64,000 nucleotides of DNA from Granulicatella seriolae (GTDB taxonomy: Bacteria > Bacillota > Bacilli > Lactobacillales > Aerococcaceae). Position 1 is the stretch's first letter, and every line of letters begins with the position of its first letter. Positions 9,280-19,059 of the stretch are shown piece after piece. The stretch spans positions 1 through 64,000 of the forward strand of contig NZ_JANHNZ010000010.1 in assembly GCF_024543085.1 (NCBI RefSeq), given 5' to 3'. The position numbers and the translations under genes were made by a program. A model generated the notes under the pieces. It did no database searches. It saw nothing but the letters and a program-made list of their open reading frames with translations, and was not told the origin of the DNA.

Positions 9280-9525
9280 GAATAAACTTTGATCAAGAGG
9301 AGTATATTCTAGTAGACGTCCAAGAGAGAAGAACATAGGCTGAAAGTTCTTTACGATACGGGATAGAAGGTAGCTTGTGAGTTCAAGTGGCGAAACGATG
9401 AGCCATTTGCGGAAAAACTCCGTTAACAGTGTAAAGGTGTTTATGAGATTTGTAGACACAAATTTAGGTGGTACCACGATATATTCGTCCTATAGGGAGC
9501 TTGCTCTCTATAGGACTTTTTTTAT
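9280..9525 (+). promoter_or_regulatory. T-box leader of valS (Val specifier)
   Basis: The T-box motif AGGTGGTACCACG lies at 9466-9478, followed by a terminator (stem 9487-9515, T-run to 9523). In stem I, AGTA (9301-9304) faces GAA (9366-9368), the usual loop E pair of the specifier loop. One base later is GTA (9370-9372), a valine codon, which agrees with the downstream gene. Uncharged tRNA-Val should stabilise the antiterminator. Exact 5' end not determined. Confidence 0.92.
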
Positions 9526-9552
9526 TTTTATAACAACGAAAGAGGGGATTAC

Positions 9553-12204
9553 ATGTCAAAAGCAGAAGAAATGGCAACAAAATACCAACCAAAGATGGTT
9601 GAAGAAGGTAAGTATAGTCAATGGGTAGAATCAGGAGTGTTTCGTCCAAACGAGGATCCTACAAAAGAAGCTTATTCCATCGTTATTCCACCACCAAATG
9701 TAACAGGTAAGCTTCATCTGGGCCATGCTTGGGATGTTACCTTGCAGGACATGATTATTCGTCAAAAAAGAATGCAGGGCTATGATACCCTATGGCTACC
9801 AGGAATGGACCATGCTGGTATCGCAACTCAAGCCAAAGTAGAAGAAAAACTACGTGGCGAAGGAAAAACGCGTAATGATTTAGGAAGAGAAGGCTTCTTG
9901 GCACAAACTTGGGAGTGGAAAGAAGAGTATGCAGGTCATATTCGTCAGCAATGGGCAAATATGGGTATCTCTGTTGACTATAGCCGTGAACGGTTTACCT
10001 TGGACCAAGGCTTATCTGATGCTGTTCAAAAGGTCTTTGTAACCCTCTATGAAAAGGGACTTATCTACCGAGGCGAGTACATTATTAACTGGGACCCGAA
10101 AGCAAAGACATCTCTATCTGATATCGAGGTCATTCATAAAGATCTAGAAGGTGCCTTTTACCACATGAAATACCCATTGGCAGATGGCTCTGGTTTCTTA
10201 GAAGTGGCAACAACTCGACCTGAAACCATGTTGGGAGATACGGCAGTCGCTGTTCACCCAGATGATGAAAGGTACCAACAATACATTGGAAAATCAGTTA
10301 TCCTACCTTTAGTGAATAAAGAAATTCCAATTGTAGCCGATGAGTACGTGGAGCAAGATTTTGGGACCGGTGTTGTAAAAATTACACCTGCTCATGACCC
10401 AAATGACTTTGAAGTAGGTAATCGCCACAACCTTCCACGTGTCAATGTAATGAATGATGATGCTAGCATGAATGTCTTGGCTGGCAAATATGCTGGTATG
10501 GACCGATTCCAAGCAAGAAAGTCGATTGTTGCTGATTTAGAAGAAGCTGGATTGTTGGTGAAAATTGAAAAACATATTCATAGTGTAGGACACTCAGAAA
10601 GAACTGGGGTTGTCGTTGAGCCTCGTCTTTCTACACAATGGTTTGTTAAGATGCAACCACTGGCTCAAGAAGCTATTAAAGCTCAAAGAGAAGGGGGAGA
10701 CAGAAGTGTAAACTTTTATCCACCACGCTTTAATGATGCCTATATTCGTTGGATGGAAAACATTCATGACTGGGTAATCTCACGTCAATTATGGTGGGGA
10801 CATCGAATCCCAGCTTGGTACCATAAAGAAACTGGTCAAGTCTACGTTGGTATGGATGAACCGAGCGACATTGCGAATTGGCAACAAGACCCAGATGTTT
10901 TAGATACTTGGTTTAGTTCAGCACTTTGGCCATTTTCAACCATGGGCTGGCCGGATGAAAGTTCTAGAGACTTCCAACGGTATTTCCCTAACAACACCTT
11001 GGTTACTGGCTATGACATTCTAACCTTTTGGGTGAGCCGTATGATGTTCCAAAGTTTAGAATTTACTGGCAAACGTCCATTCCAAAATGTATTGCTTCAT
11101 GGACTAATCCGTGATTCCCAAGGCCGTAAGATGAGCAAGTCACTGGGAAATGGTGTTGACCCAATGGAAGTCATTGAAACATATGGTGCAGATGCCTTAC
11201 GTTGGTTCCTTGCAACAGGGTCCACTCCAGGACAGGATGTGCGCTTCTCAGAAGAAAAAATGGATGCTGCTTGGAACTTTATAAATAAAATTTGGAATGC
11301 AAGCCGTTTTGCCTTAATCAATATCGGTGACTTGACACTTGACCAGCTGGATATTTCAGGCAAAAAATCTTTGGCGGACAAATGGATATTAACTAGATTG
11401 AATCAAACTATTGAAAAAGTTACGGAACTCTTTGATAAGTTTGAATTTGGTGAAGCTGGAAGGTACTTGTACCATTTCATCTGGAATGATTTCTGTGACT
11501 GGTATATCGAAATGTCGAAGGAAACCTTATCTGGTGATGATGAGGAAGCTAAATTGACCACTAAATCAATTTTAGTCTATGTGTTAGATCAAACCTTACG
11601 TTTGTTGCACCCAATCATGCCATTTGTAACGGAAGAAATATGGCAGGCAGTTCCTCATAAGGGCGACTCCATCGTGGTAGCTGACTATCCAACATTCGAC
11701 CCAAGCTTAATGGATGAAACTGCAGCAGACCAAATGGAGTTCCTAATGGACTTTATTCGTGCCGTACGTCAAGTGAGAAATGAGATGAACACACCTCTTT
11801 CTAAACCGATTGAGATAATTGCTAAGACGAGTCAGCAAAACTATACGGAAATTTTAGAAGCCAATAAAGATTACATTTCACGTTTTTGTAACCCATCTTT
11901 CTTGGCATTTGGCTTGGATAAAACTGCTCCTGATAATGCGGTAACCACTATTATTACTGGTGCTGAGATTTATTTACCACTTGCTGGCTTGATTAAGATA
12001 GATGAAGAAATCCTCCGTTTGGAAAAAGAAGCAGAAAAACTGAATGAAGAAATTCAACGTGTTGATAAAAAGTTAGCCAATGAGAAATTTGTCGCCAAAG
12101 CACCACAAGCAGTCGTTGAAGCTGAAAAAGAAAAAGGACTTGCTTATCAAGAACAAAGAAAAGCTGTACTAGATAGAATTGAGAATCTAAAAAAATTAAA
12201 TTAA
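9553..12204 (+). CDS. valS: Valine--tRNA ligase
   Basis: Class Ia aminoacyl-tRNA synthetase that charges tRNA-Val and edits misactivated threonine; 883 aa, normal length. The HIGH-type motif is HLGH at residues 55-58 and KMSKS lies at 526-530. The CP1 editing domain sits between them (for example [13 protein letters not shown]). The last 70 residues are the charged coiled-coil arm that clamps tRNA ([15 protein letters not shown]). The ATG follows GAGGGG. Expression is controlled by the T-box just upstream. folC starts 12 bp after the stop and is probably co-transcribed. Confidence 0.97.
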   Translation: MSKAEEMATKYQPKMVEEGKYSQWVESGVFRPNEDPTKEAYSIVIPPPNVTGKLHLGHAWDVTLQDMIIRQKRMQGYDTLWLPGMDHAGIATQAKVEEKLRGEGKTRNDLGREGFLAQTWEWKEEYAGHIRQQWANMGISVDYSRERFTLDQGLSDAVQKVFVTLYEKGLIYRGEYIINWDPKAKTSLSDIEVIHKDLEGAFYHMKYPLADGSGFLEVATTRPETMLGDTAVAVHPDDERYQQYIGKSVILPLVNKEIPIVADEYVEQDFGTGVVKITPAHDPNDFEVGNRHNLPRVNVMNDDASMNVLAGKYAGMDRFQARKSIVADLEEAGLLVKIEKHIHSVGHSERTGVVVEPRLSTQWFVKMQPLAQEAIKAQREGGDRSVNFYPPRFNDAYIRWMENIHDWVISRQLWWGHRIPAWYHKETGQVYVGMDEPSDIANWQQDPDVLDTWFSSALWPFSTMGWPDESSRDFQRYFPNNTLVTGYDILTFWVSRMMFQSLEFTGKRPFQNVLLHGLIRDSQGRKMSKSLGNGVDPMEVIETYGADALRWFLATGSTPGQDVRFSEEKMDAAWNFINKIWNASRFALINIGDLTLDQLDISGKKSLADKWILTRLNQTIEKVTELFDKFEFGEAGRYLYHFIWNDFCDWYIEMSKETLSGDDEEAKLTTKSILVYVLDQTLRLLHPIMPFVTEEIWQAVPHKGDSIVVADYPTFDPSLMDETAADQMEFLMDFIRAVRQVRNEMNTPLSKPIEIIAKTSQQNYTEILEANKDYISRFCNPSFLAFGLDKTAPDNAVTTIITGAEIYLPLAGLIKIDEEILRLEKEAEKLNEEIQRVDKKLANEKFVAKAPQAVVEAEKEKGLAYQEQRKAVLDRIENLKKLN

Positions 12205-12216
12205 GGAATATACCTC

Positions 12217-13512
12217 ATGATTAGTACACAAATAGATGAATGGTTACAGACCCGTCAAGATGGAAAACGAAAGCATGGGTTGCAACGGATGGAGTTGGTA
12301 TTACAACTTTTGGATAATCCTCATTTAGATTACCCCATCATCCATTTGACGGGGACCAATGGCAAGGGCTCAACCACAGCATTTTTGCAATCTTTAGCTA
12401 TGTCTCATGGTATTCAGGTAGGTATTTTTGTTTCGCCGCATTTGGAACGTATAAATGACCGAATTCGTGTGAATCAAATGGACATTTCGGATGGTGATTT
12501 TGATCGGATTGCCCATATAATTCAAAAAGCTGAAAGAAGTTTACCTAGCGATATGGAAAATTTATCGTACTTTGAGATAATGACCTTGATTATGTTGCGG
12601 TATTTTTCTGAGAGAAAAGTAGAACTGGCCTTGATTGAGGTGGGCATTGGTGGTTTGATGGATTCAACCAATATTGTCCCCTCATGGATTAGTGTTATCA
12701 CGTCAATTGGCTTGGATCATCAAGCACTCTTAGGCTCAACCATTGAAGAAATTGCTATTCAAAAGTCAGGTATTTTCAAGAAAGGAACCGTTGCTGTTTG
12801 TGGGCCCTTGCCTGACCAAGCAAGATTGGTTGTGGAGCGTGTGTCCCAAGCTTACCAAGTTGACTTGAGAATGGTTGACAGGGATTTTAGTATTGTTAGA
12901 GATTTAGAACATGCTAAGTATTTTAATTTTACATCAAAGAATTTACCTTTGTATAAAATTGAAAAACTCCAATCAGGTTTAATTGGTTCACATCAACAAG
13001 TCAATGCTAGTTTGGCAATTGAAGCTTTCTTAATATTTATGAACAAAATTAAGCGACAAGTTGATCTTGATAAGATAAAAGAAGCAATTGCAAATACTTC
13101 TTGGCCAGGTCGGATGGAATTAATTCAAAAAAATAAAGTCGTCTATCTAGATGGAGCTCATAATGTTCCAGCAGTGGAAGCCTTAGTGCGTGTTATCCAA
13201 GATATGAATGATTTTCAAGCAAATAAAGGGACAATCTTGTTTGGTGCCTTAAAGAGAAAAGATTATCATCAAATGTTGGAACTGTTAGAAAAGAAGCTTC
13301 CCCATACAGAACTAGTCTTAACGACCTTTTCTGGACATGGATCGCTAGACAAGAAGGATATCGAGGAATTGCTGGTGATGCACCGAGTATCATTTGTTGA
13401 CAACTTTCAGGAATGGATTAATCAGTGGTTAGCTGTACCAGACAATTCATGGTTAGTCATTACAGGTTCTCTATATTTTATATCTGAAATTCGAACTTTT
13501 TTACTAAAATAA
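12217..13512 (+). CDS. folC: Folylpolyglutamate synthase / dihydrofolate synthase
   Basis: ATP-dependent Mur-ligase-type enzyme that adds glutamates to folates, and in many bacteria also makes dihydrofolate from dihydropteroate. The protein is 431 aa. The P-loop is HLTGTNGKGSTTAF (about residues 47-60). GIGGLMDSTN and YLDGAHNVPAVEA are the family's omega-loop and C-domain substrate motifs. The valS-folC order is conserved in Firmicutes; transcription from the valS T-box leader would make folate polyglutamylation partly valine-responsive here (inference). The gene ends at a hairpin that overlaps the radC ribosome binding site. Confidence 0.95.
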   Translation: MISTQIDEWLQTRQDGKRKHGLQRMELVLQLLDNPHLDYPIIHLTGTNGKGSTTAFLQSLAMSHGIQVGIFVSPHLERINDRIRVNQMDISDGDFDRIAHIIQKAERSLPSDMENLSYFEIMTLIMLRYFSERKVELALIEVGIGGLMDSTNIVPSWISVITSIGLDHQALLGSTIEEIAIQKSGIFKKGTVAVCGPLPDQARLVVERVSQAYQVDLRMVDRDFSIVRDLEHAKYFNFTSKNLPLYKIEKLQSGLIGSHQQVNASLAIEAFLIFMNKIKRQVDLDKIKEAIANTSWPGRMELIQKNKVVYLDGAHNVPAVEALVRVIQDMNDFQANKGTILFGALKRKDYHQMLELLEKKLPHTELVLTTFSGHGSLDKKDIEELLVMHRVSFVDNFQEWINQWLAVPDNSWLVITGSLYFISEIRTFLLK

Positions 13513-13515
13513 AAT

Positions 13516-13570
13516 AAATTCCACCTTTTTTGCGTATCTATATGTAGAGACAATGAAAGGTGGAATTTTT
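13516..13570 (+). terminator. folC terminator whose 3' arm contains the radC ribosome binding site
   Basis: A perfect 13-bp inverted repeat, AAATTCCACCTTT (13516-13528) and AAAGGTGGAATTT (13556-13568), is followed by TTTTTA. The AAAGGTGG in the 3' arm is also the only candidate Shine-Dalgarno for radC at 13572. Read-through RNA would therefore hide the radC site. Confidence 0.75.
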
Positions 13571-13571
13571 A

Positions 13572-14264
13572 ATGCGAGAAAAAAATATTTTGATGGAAGT
13601 ACCCTTATCGGCCATGCCACGTGAAAGGTTAGAACACTATGGTGAAAAAGCCTTATCAACTCATGAATTATTGGCGATACTACTGCGAACTGGTTCAAAA
13701 GAACTGAATGTTTTACAATTATCCCTTTTAGTTCTTAATACCTTTGAGGATCTCTACTCTCTAAAGATGGCTAGTTTGGATGAACTGACAAAGATTCATG
13801 GCATAGGACGAACCAAAGCCATTGAAATTAAGGCTATGATTGAATTGGGCATAAGAGTCTCTGAATCCAATCAAGTTAAGATGGGAACATTATCGTCATC
13901 CCAAGTTGCTGGAAAGATTATTCAAAAAGAGTTAAAAGATGAGTACCAAGAACATTTACTTGCTTTATTTTTAAATACTAAAAATGAAATTATTAAGAAG
14001 AAAACCATTTATCGAGGTGGACTAAACTCAAGTATCGCACATCCAAGAGAAATATTTCGTGAGGCTGTCAGGTTTTCTGCAGCTAAAATTATTATTGGGC
14101 ACAACCATCCAAGTGGCAATCTGGAACCTTCAGAAGCTGATATAAATTTTACCAAAAGAATGTGTGAGTGCAGTCACATGATGGGGATAGACTTTCTAGA
14201 TCATTTTATTGTAGGCTCAAATGGGTTTCAGTCTTTGAGAGAGTTGGGTTATATTAGCGATTAA
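13572..14264 (+). CDS. radC: DNA repair protein RadC family (JAB/MPN domain)
   Basis: A 230-aa RadC family protein. The N-terminal helix-hairpin-helix region (about 45-80, MASLDELTKIHGIGRTKAIE) is followed by a JAB/MPN metalloprotease-like domain with the zinc-binding HNHPSGNLEPSEAD motif (H177 and H179). Despite the name, a direct repair role has been questioned for this family, and the biochemical function is unsettled. The ATG at 13572 fits AAAGGTGG at 13556-13563; the in-frame GTG at 13560 lies inside that site. In many Firmicutes radC precedes mreBCD, as here, with a small unknown gene and a tRNA between. Confidence 0.93.
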   Translation: MREKNILMEVPLSAMPRERLEHYGEKALSTHELLAILLRTGSKELNVLQLSLLVLNTFEDLYSLKMASLDELTKIHGIGRTKAIEIKAMIELGIRVSESNQVKMGTLSSSQVAGKIIQKELKDEYQEHLLALFLNTKNEIIKKKTIYRGGLNSSIAHPREIFREAVRFSAAKIIIGHNHPSGNLEPSEADINFTKRMCECSHMMGIDFLDHFIVGSNGFQSLRELGYISD

Positions 14265-14354
14265 ATAAAAATTTCTTTTTCTACTTGTTAAAGCTTGTTT
14301 AGATTAGGTATAATAGTAGTGTGACTAAGTGAGCAAATAAGGAGAGTGGAACTT

Positions 14355-14627
14355 ATGTTAGATGAGATGATTACCTTATTAAAATATGAATATCGAGTTG
14401 TACCAGGTGAGTATTTTAACGTAGAAACGCCATGGGTAGAGGATATTTCGGAAGTTAAAACGATTATTATTGACCAGGACCATGTGTTTACCAAGATGGT
14501 CAGCATCTATCCAAGAAATTTTGTCATCTTTTTAGAACAATTTCCTGAAAGTAGTATCTATCGGACTAACTACCCACTTGAAATGATTGAAAATAGTGAT
14601 TCTCATCGTATTATTTTTGATAAGTAA
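14355..14627 (+). CDS. Small conserved-looking hypothetical protein
   Basis: I do not recognise this 90-aa acidic protein. It has no transmembrane segment, signal peptide or cysteine. An AAGGAG site lies 10 nt before the ATG at 14355, which supports translation; the in-frame GTG at 14346 is too close to it. Its own terminator follows at 14652. Position between radC and mreB suggests a housekeeping gene of Lactobacillales, but the sequence alone does not indicate a role. Confidence 0.7.
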   Translation: MLDEMITLLKYEYRVVPGEYFNVETPWVEDISEVKTIIIDQDHVFTKMVSIYPRNFVIFLEQFPESSIYRTNYPLEMIENSDSHRIIFDK

Positions 14628-14651
14628 GTGTTGATCGAAAAGGAGGGACCT

Positions 14652-14674
14652 AGAAGTGGGGAACTTCTTTTTGA
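14652..14674 (+). terminator. Terminator after the 90-aa hypothetical gene
   Basis: AGAAGT (14652-14657) pairs with ACTTCT (14663-14668), followed by TTTTTG. Short stem, moderate strength. Confidence 0.55.
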
Positions 14675-14689
14675 TTTTTCAAAATTCCT

Positions 14690-14719
14690 TTGACACAGGG
14701 ATAGAAGATGGGGTATAAT
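14690..14719 (+). promoter_or_regulatory. Promoter of tRNA-Arg
   Basis: Consensus TTGACA (14690-14695) and TATAAT (14714-14719) with an 18-bp spacer, 15 bp before the tRNA. Confidence 0.85.
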
Positions 14720-14734
14720 TGTCAGTGTTCTGAT

Positions 14735-14808
14735 GTTTCAGTAGCTCAGCAGGATAGAGCATTCGCCTTCTAAGCGAACGGTCGGGGGTTCGAATCCCTC
14801 CTGAAACG
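14735..14808 (+). tRNA. tRNA-Arg (TCT anticodon)
   Basis: Complete cloverleaf of 74 nt: acceptor GTTTCAG / CTGAAAC with discriminator G, D arm GCTC...GAGC, anticodon stem TTCGC / GCGAA with loop CTTCTAA (anticodon TCT, reading AGA/AGG) and T arm GGGGG-TTCGAAT-CCCTC. CCA is not encoded. It is a lone tRNA with its own consensus promoter and a strong terminator. Confidence 0.97.
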
Positions 14809-14822
14809 TATAAGCATATTAG

Positions 14823-14862
14823 AAAGTCGTTAGTAAGAGGTCATCTTACTAACGACTTTTTG
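14823..14862 (+). terminator. Terminator of tRNA-Arg
   Basis: AAGTCGTTAGTAAG pairs perfectly with CTTACTAACGACTT, followed by TTTT. Confidence 0.9.
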
Positions 14863-14889
14863 TTTACCAAAACCTTTCTAACAAGTCAG

Positions 14890-15145
14890 ATATAACTGGG
14901 CAAAAATTCTGCAATAAAATAAAAAATTTTCTAAATCATAAAAGAGTCCCCCAGAAATCTATCCGAAATGAGAACGGTGGCACCGCCGTGAGCCAAGGTC
15001 TCACCGGCTTAGCTGTCTACGTGGCTGTAAATCGGCACAAGCCAACATCCACTGTGCGTCAGCTATGCATTACACCGTTCTGTACGGATAGATTTATGGG
15101 GAGCTCTTTTATTTGGTTACCATTTGGACTTTTCTCCAGCCCTGA
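14890..15145 (+). repeat. Structured palindromic repeat, copy A
   Basis: Copy A of the six-member family. Near-complementary arms lie at about 14940-14968 and 15082-15110 (shared AAAAGAG, CCCC and AAATCTATCCG). The core begins GAGAACGGTGGCACCGCCGT. The TCGGCT-AGCCGA tip seen in other copies is decayed here. Outer flanks carry CTGGGCAAAAATT on the left and ACTTTTCTCCAGCCC on the right, the degenerate outer inverted repeat. The 15110-15300 stretch before mreB holds nothing else that I can support. Confidence 0.8.
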
Positions 15146-15305
15146 TATATTTCTAGGGAAAGTCTGTTATTACGTAAGCGAAGAGAATTTTCATCTATTT
15201 ATTACAAACACAAGTCAAATCTCAGAAATAAAACGGTTTACGTAACAAATTTAAAAAAACTTTTTAAAATGCAATAAAAAGCGAGCGAGACATGCCAAAT
15301 TTTGT

Positions 15306-15311
15306 TATACT
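15306..15311 (+). promoter_or_regulatory. Candidate -10 box of the mreBCD operon
   Basis: TATACT at 15306-15311, 54 bp before the mreB start. No convincing -35 hexamer is visible at 16-18 bp spacing. Confidence 0.35.
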
Positions 15312-15364
15312 AGATAGGAATTCTTACAGACAATCTGTTGAAGAATTATTGAGGAGGAATATGA

Positions 15365-16372
15365 GTGACTTCATTATTATTTAAAGGACAAAATATTGGT
15401 ATTGATTTAGGAACGGCGAATACTATTGTATATCTTGAAGGACAGGGTATTGTAACTAGAGAGCCTTCTGTTGTAGCCAAAAACTTAAACACTGAAGAAA
15501 TTATCGCTGTGGGACAAGCAGCATTTGACATGATTGGAAGAACGCCTGAAAATATTGTTGCAATGAGACCAATGAAAGATGGTGTGATTGCAGATTATAA
15601 TACGACAACTGCCATGCTGAGATACCATATTCAAGCCTTAATCGGTAAAGCATTCTTTAAGCCAGTTGTTATGATTTGCGTACCTAGTGGCATTACCGAT
15701 GTTGAAAAAAGAGCTGTATTAGATGCAACTAAAATAGCTGGTGCTAAGGAAGCCTATGTTGTTGAGGAACCATTTGCTGCAGCGGTAGGAGCCGGTCTGC
15801 CTGTACAAGATCCGACTGGTAGTATGATTGTTGATATTGGTGGTGGAACAACAGATGTTGCGACTATTTCTCTAGGTGGCATTGTTAACAGCCAATCGAT
15901 TCGTATTGGTGGCGATGAGCTCAATGATGCTATTATTCAATTCGTGCGCAAAAAACACAATCTATTGATTGGGGATCGTACCGCTGAAGAGATTAAAATT
16001 GAGCTAGGTACTGCTTCTATTAAACACGCAGAATCCTATGGTACCATGCAAATTAGAGGACGTGACATGGTTTCAGGTCTGCCTAGAACAATAGAGGTTT
16101 CAGCAGTAGAAGTTGCGGAAGCTATGAGCGAGATTATTGGACAGATTCTACAAACGGTTAAGGAAGTCTTAGAACAAACACCACCAGAAATTTCTGCAGA
16201 TATCATTGACCATGGAATTGTTTTAACTGGTGGCGGAGCCATGCTTAGGAATTTAACAGATGTTATTGCTGAGCAAACTCAAGTACCTGTATTTGTTGCG
16301 AATGCTCCTCTCGATTGTGTTGCTATTGGAACCGGAATGATTTTAGCCAATCCACATTTAATGAAAAAATAA
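15365..16372 (+). CDS. mreB: Rod shape-determining protein MreB
   Basis: Actin-like ATPase of 335 aa that polymerises under the membrane and orients the elongation machinery. Actin-fold motifs are [14 protein letters not shown] (phosphate 1), [17 protein letters not shown] (phosphate 2) and [10 protein letters not shown] (adenosine). The correct start is the GTG at 15365, 7 nt after AGGAGG. The nearer ATG at 15361 is out of frame and would give only a seven-residue peptide. First gene of mreB-mreC-mreD. Presence of the set suggests some lateral wall growth, though ovococcoid species also keep parts of it. Confidence 0.96.
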   Translation: MTSLLFKGQNIGIDLGTANTIVYLEGQGIVTREPSVVAKNLNTEEIIAVGQAAFDMIGRTPENIVAMRPMKDGVIADYNTTTAMLRYHIQALIGKAFFKPVVMICVPSGITDVEKRAVLDATKIAGAKEAYVVEEPFAAAVGAGLPVQDPTGSMIVDIGGGTTDVATISLGGIVNSQSIRIGGDELNDAIIQFVRKKHNLLIGDRTAEEIKIELGTASIKHAESYGTMQIRGRDMVSGLPRTIEVSAVEVAEAMSEIIGQILQTVKEVLEQTPPEISADIIDHGIVLTGGGAMLRNLTDVIAEQTQVPVFVANAPLDCVAIGTGMILANPHLMKK

Positions 16373-16411
16373 TGCCAAAGCGCACAAAAATACGAGAGAG
16401 GACTTGATCAA

Positions 16412-17257
16412 GTGAATCCATTTTTTTCAAATAAAAAATTAATCGGATTACTATTAAGCGTGATTGCAATCGTTTCTCTAATTGTTATTTCTATCAATAT
16501 GCGTAGCTCTTTTATTACGCAAGGAATAAATGATGTCACATCTATTGTGGGAAGAGTTATTGCGTATCCAGCTAATAGTCTCCGAAACTTTGTAGAAGCC
16601 ATTGATGATATTTCTAATACCTATACAGAAAATCAACAACTAAAACAAAAAATCGCAACTATTTATGAATTAGAAACAACGCTAAATGATTTAAAAAAAG
16701 ATAATGAAAAAATGAAAGAAGCCCTTGCTCTTCAAGATACCTTGAATGAAAAAGAGTTAATTAATGCTACTGTCATTGCCCGCAACCCTGATTCTTGGTT
16801 GGATCTGATCACAATCAATAAAGGAAGCAATCAAGGAATTGAAGCCAATATGTCCGTTATGAGTGATAATGGACTAGTTGGTAAAGTCCTAGATGTTAAT
16901 GCGACTAGTGCTCGAGTTGCGCTATTGTCAAATTCAGATACTAGCTTGATTCGTGTAGCTTCAATGATTCAAAGTGAATCTGAACCAGTTTATGGGACCA
17001 TAACTGGTTATGACCTTAAAACAAATCAATTAATTATGAGTCAGATTAAAGCTTCTGTTGATATAAAAATTGGGGACAAGGTTGTCACATCTGGTTTGGG
17101 TGGTGTTTCACCAAGTTCTCTATATATCGGTACCGTTCAAGAAGTAACCATGGACCGTTATGGCCTATACAAAGAAGTGAAAATTACACCAGCTGCTGAC
17201 ACAAATGATATTCGCTATGTAACTGTTGTAAAACGTACCAGTGAAGGCGGGGAATAG
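16412..17257 (+). CDS. mreC: Rod shape-determining protein MreC
   Basis: A 281-aa bitopic membrane protein. One N-terminal transmembrane helix (about residues 9-28) is followed by a coiled coil (about 70-110) and two beta-barrel domains containing INKGSNQGIEANMSV and GDKVVTSGLGGVSPS, the MreC signature. It is thought to sense and activate PBP2-RodA type synthesis and to connect MreB with MreD. Start is GTG at 16412 after GAGAGGAC. mreD begins 3 bp after the stop, so the two are translationally close. Confidence 0.95.
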   Translation: MNPFFSNKKLIGLLLSVIAIVSLIVISINMRSSFITQGINDVTSIVGRVIAYPANSLRNFVEAIDDISNTYTENQQLKQKIATIYELETTLNDLKKDNEKMKEALALQDTLNEKELINATVIARNPDSWLDLITINKGSNQGIEANMSVMSDNGLVGKVLDVNATSARVALLSNSDTSLIRVASMIQSESEPVYGTITGYDLKTNQLIMSQIKASVDIKIGDKVVTSGLGGVSPSSLYIGTVQEVTMDRYGLYKEVKITPAADTNDIRYVTVVKRTSEGGE

Positions 17258-17260
17258 ACT

Positions 17261-17812
17261 ATGTTCCATGCTAAACGTTATTTTTGGGTACCTATTCTTT
17301 TGTTCTTTCTAATGTTATTGGATGGGGTATTTGCTAGTGTATTCTCGGTTTGGCTAATCGAACCGGGCTATATTTTAGTACCACGGCTGACCGTAATTGG
17401 GTTAGTCTTGATTAGTTTTTTGGTCAACATGCCATCCTTGTGGTGGGTTTCTATTATCATCGGTTTGATGTATGATAGTTATTTCTCAGGTATTTTGGGT
17501 ATTTATTTATGTATTTTCCCTTGTATCGTGTCGATTATTAGACGATTTAAAAATAATATTCGTATCAATGCCTTTACTATGGGACTTTCCATTATTGTTT
17601 TTATCACTTTTGTTGAAGCGGCTGTCTTCATCTTCTATATGTTTTTGGGTAAGGCACACATGGATTGGCAAACCTTCCTTGTTCGCCGTTTAAATCCAAC
17701 CTTAGTATTAAATATAGTGCTCTATTATATTAGCTATATTCCTTTGAAGTCTCTTGCGTCATGGATTAGTGAAGAACCAAGACGGTCTAGGCATTCTCTT
17801 TTAAGAAAATAA
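17261..17812 (+). CDS. mreD: Rod shape-determining protein MreD
   Basis: A 183-aa integral membrane protein with five or six predicted helices and an arginine-rich C-terminal tail (EEPRRSRHSLLRK). Sequence is poorly conserved in this family; assignment rests on size, topology, the IGLMYDSYFSGILG segment typical of MreD, and its place 3 bp after mreC. A weak hairpin (AAAAAGC-ctt-GCTTTTT, about 17818-17835) after the stop may end the operon. Confidence 0.93.
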   Translation: MFHAKRYFWVPILLFFLMLLDGVFASVFSVWLIEPGYILVPRLTVIGLVLISFLVNMPSLWWVSIIIGLMYDSYFSGILGIYLCIFPCIVSIIRRFKNNIRINAFTMGLSIIVFITFVEAAVFIFYMFLGKAHMDWQTFLVRRLNPTLVLNIVLYYISYIPLKSLASWISEEPRRSRHSLLRK

Positions 17813-17870
17813 TTATCAAAAAAGCCTTGCTTTTTAAAAATTTTATGGTATTCTAACCATATATTAATTT

Positions 17871-18163
17871 TATACTCTGCGTTGAAGAGACCCAGTAAGA
17901 CTTGCTCTGGTTAAAGAGAGGTTGCGGTGCTGCAAGCAACTACCATCAAGGATGAATCACAGCTCTAAGCATAACTATTGAAGAGTCTACTCCTTATAGG
18001 ATGTATCCATTTGTAGATAGTTACGGGAATATCCGTTAGCGTATAAAGAATAGGGAAACTATTCTTACAGAGGTATTTCTTGCGAGAGGAATACGAAAAA
18101 AGGTGGAACCACGTCATTAACGTCCTTTTCTAATCTAGCAATAGATTGGAAAAGGATTTTTTT
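17871..18163 (+). promoter_or_regulatory. T-box leader of an amino-acid ABC transporter (probable His specifier)
   Basis: The T-box motif AGGTGGAACCACG at 18101-18113 is followed by a terminator (TCCTTTTC 18123-18130 with GAAAAGGA 18149-18156, then T-run). In stem I, AGTA (17894-17897) faces GAA (17954-17956). One base later comes CAC (17958-17960), a histidine codon followed by A. The same rule gives the correct valine codon in the valS leader. TATACT at 17871-17876 is the likely -10 box. The leader predicts that the transporter imports histidine. Confidence 0.85.
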
Positions 18164-18218
18164 GTTTTAATTTTTTGGTTTAAAAAGTATCTTTATAAAA
18201 TGGAATGGAGTGAGAAAG

Positions 18219-19019
18219 ATGAAAGCAAAACAAATAGCAGGTATCTTAATGGTAGGGTTAACAAGTCTAGCTCTCGCAGCTTGTGGGAATAGTAGTAAAG
18301 AAGGAGAAAATTCTGGCGTTAAATCAACTGAAAAAACCAATCTTATAGTAGGATTAGATGATACGTTTGCACCGATGGGTTTTCGTGATGACAATGGTGA
18401 AATTGTTGGATTTGATATTGATTTGTCTAAAGAAATTGGAAATAGAACTGGACTAACCTTTACCTACCAACCCATTGATTGGGCCTTGAAAGAAACGGAA
18501 TTGAGTTCAGGAAATATTGATTTGATATGGAATGGTTATACCATAACCGATGCTCGTAAGGAAAAAGTCTTATTCTCTGCTCCTTACATGTCCAATGCTC
18601 AAATTGTTGTCGTCAATGAAAATAGTCCCATTCAAAATATAGCAGACCTATCTGATAAAATTGTGGCAACTCAAACGGCTTCCAGCTCTTATGAAGCTTT
18701 GGAAGCCAGTGGCAAAGTATCCAGTTTTAAAAATGGAGAAGTTATCTCTTATGCAAGTTACAATGATGTGTTTAATGATTTGGAAGCTGGGCGTGCTGAT
18801 GCGATTGTGGTCGATGAAACCTTAGGCCGTTATTACATGCAACAAAAGTCTGTCACATCGCTACGTGTTCTAAAAGAAAACTTTGGGCAAGAAGAGTATG
18901 GTATCGGTCTTAGAAAGGCTGACACAGACCTTAAAGCCAAGATTGACAAAGCCCTTGAAGAGATTAAAGCAGATGGAACTTATGATAAAATTCATTCCAA
19001 ATGGTTCTCGAATAACTAA
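18219..19019 (+). CDS. Amino-acid ABC transporter substrate-binding lipoprotein (probably histidine)
   Basis: A 266-aa cluster 3 (SBP_bac_3) solute-binding protein. The signal peptide ends in a lipobox LAAC, so the mature protein is anchored to the outer face of the membrane by C24 or so. Ligand-binding features are DDTFAPMGFRDDNGEIVGFD, then WNGYTITDARKEKVLFSAPY, typical of polar amino-acid binders. The ATG at 18219 follows GGAG at 8 nt; the in-frame GTG at 18210 overlaps that site. Substrate is inferred from the CAC specifier in the leader; such T-box-regulated operons have been predicted as histidine transporters (hisXYZ) in Lactobacillales. Confidence 0.85.
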   Translation: MKAKQIAGILMVGLTSLALAACGNSSKEGENSGVKSTEKTNLIVGLDDTFAPMGFRDDNGEIVGFDIDLSKEIGNRTGLTFTYQPIDWALKETELSSGNIDLIWNGYTITDARKEKVLFSAPYMSNAQIVVVNENSPIQNIADLSDKIVATQTASSSYEALEASGKVSSFKNGEVISYASYNDVFNDLEAGRADAIVVDETLGRYYMQQKSVTSLRVLKENFGQEEYGIGLRKADTDLKAKIDKALEEIKADGTYDKIHSKWFSNN

Positions 19020-19059
19020 AACAAGGCAAAAGTGATAGAAAAAACAAAGAGGTGAGCAC

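Noticed and set aside
14988-15245. 85-codon plus-strand frame
   Set aside because: It runs across copy A of the structured repeat. The open frame is a by-product of the GC-richer core and has no ribosome binding site.
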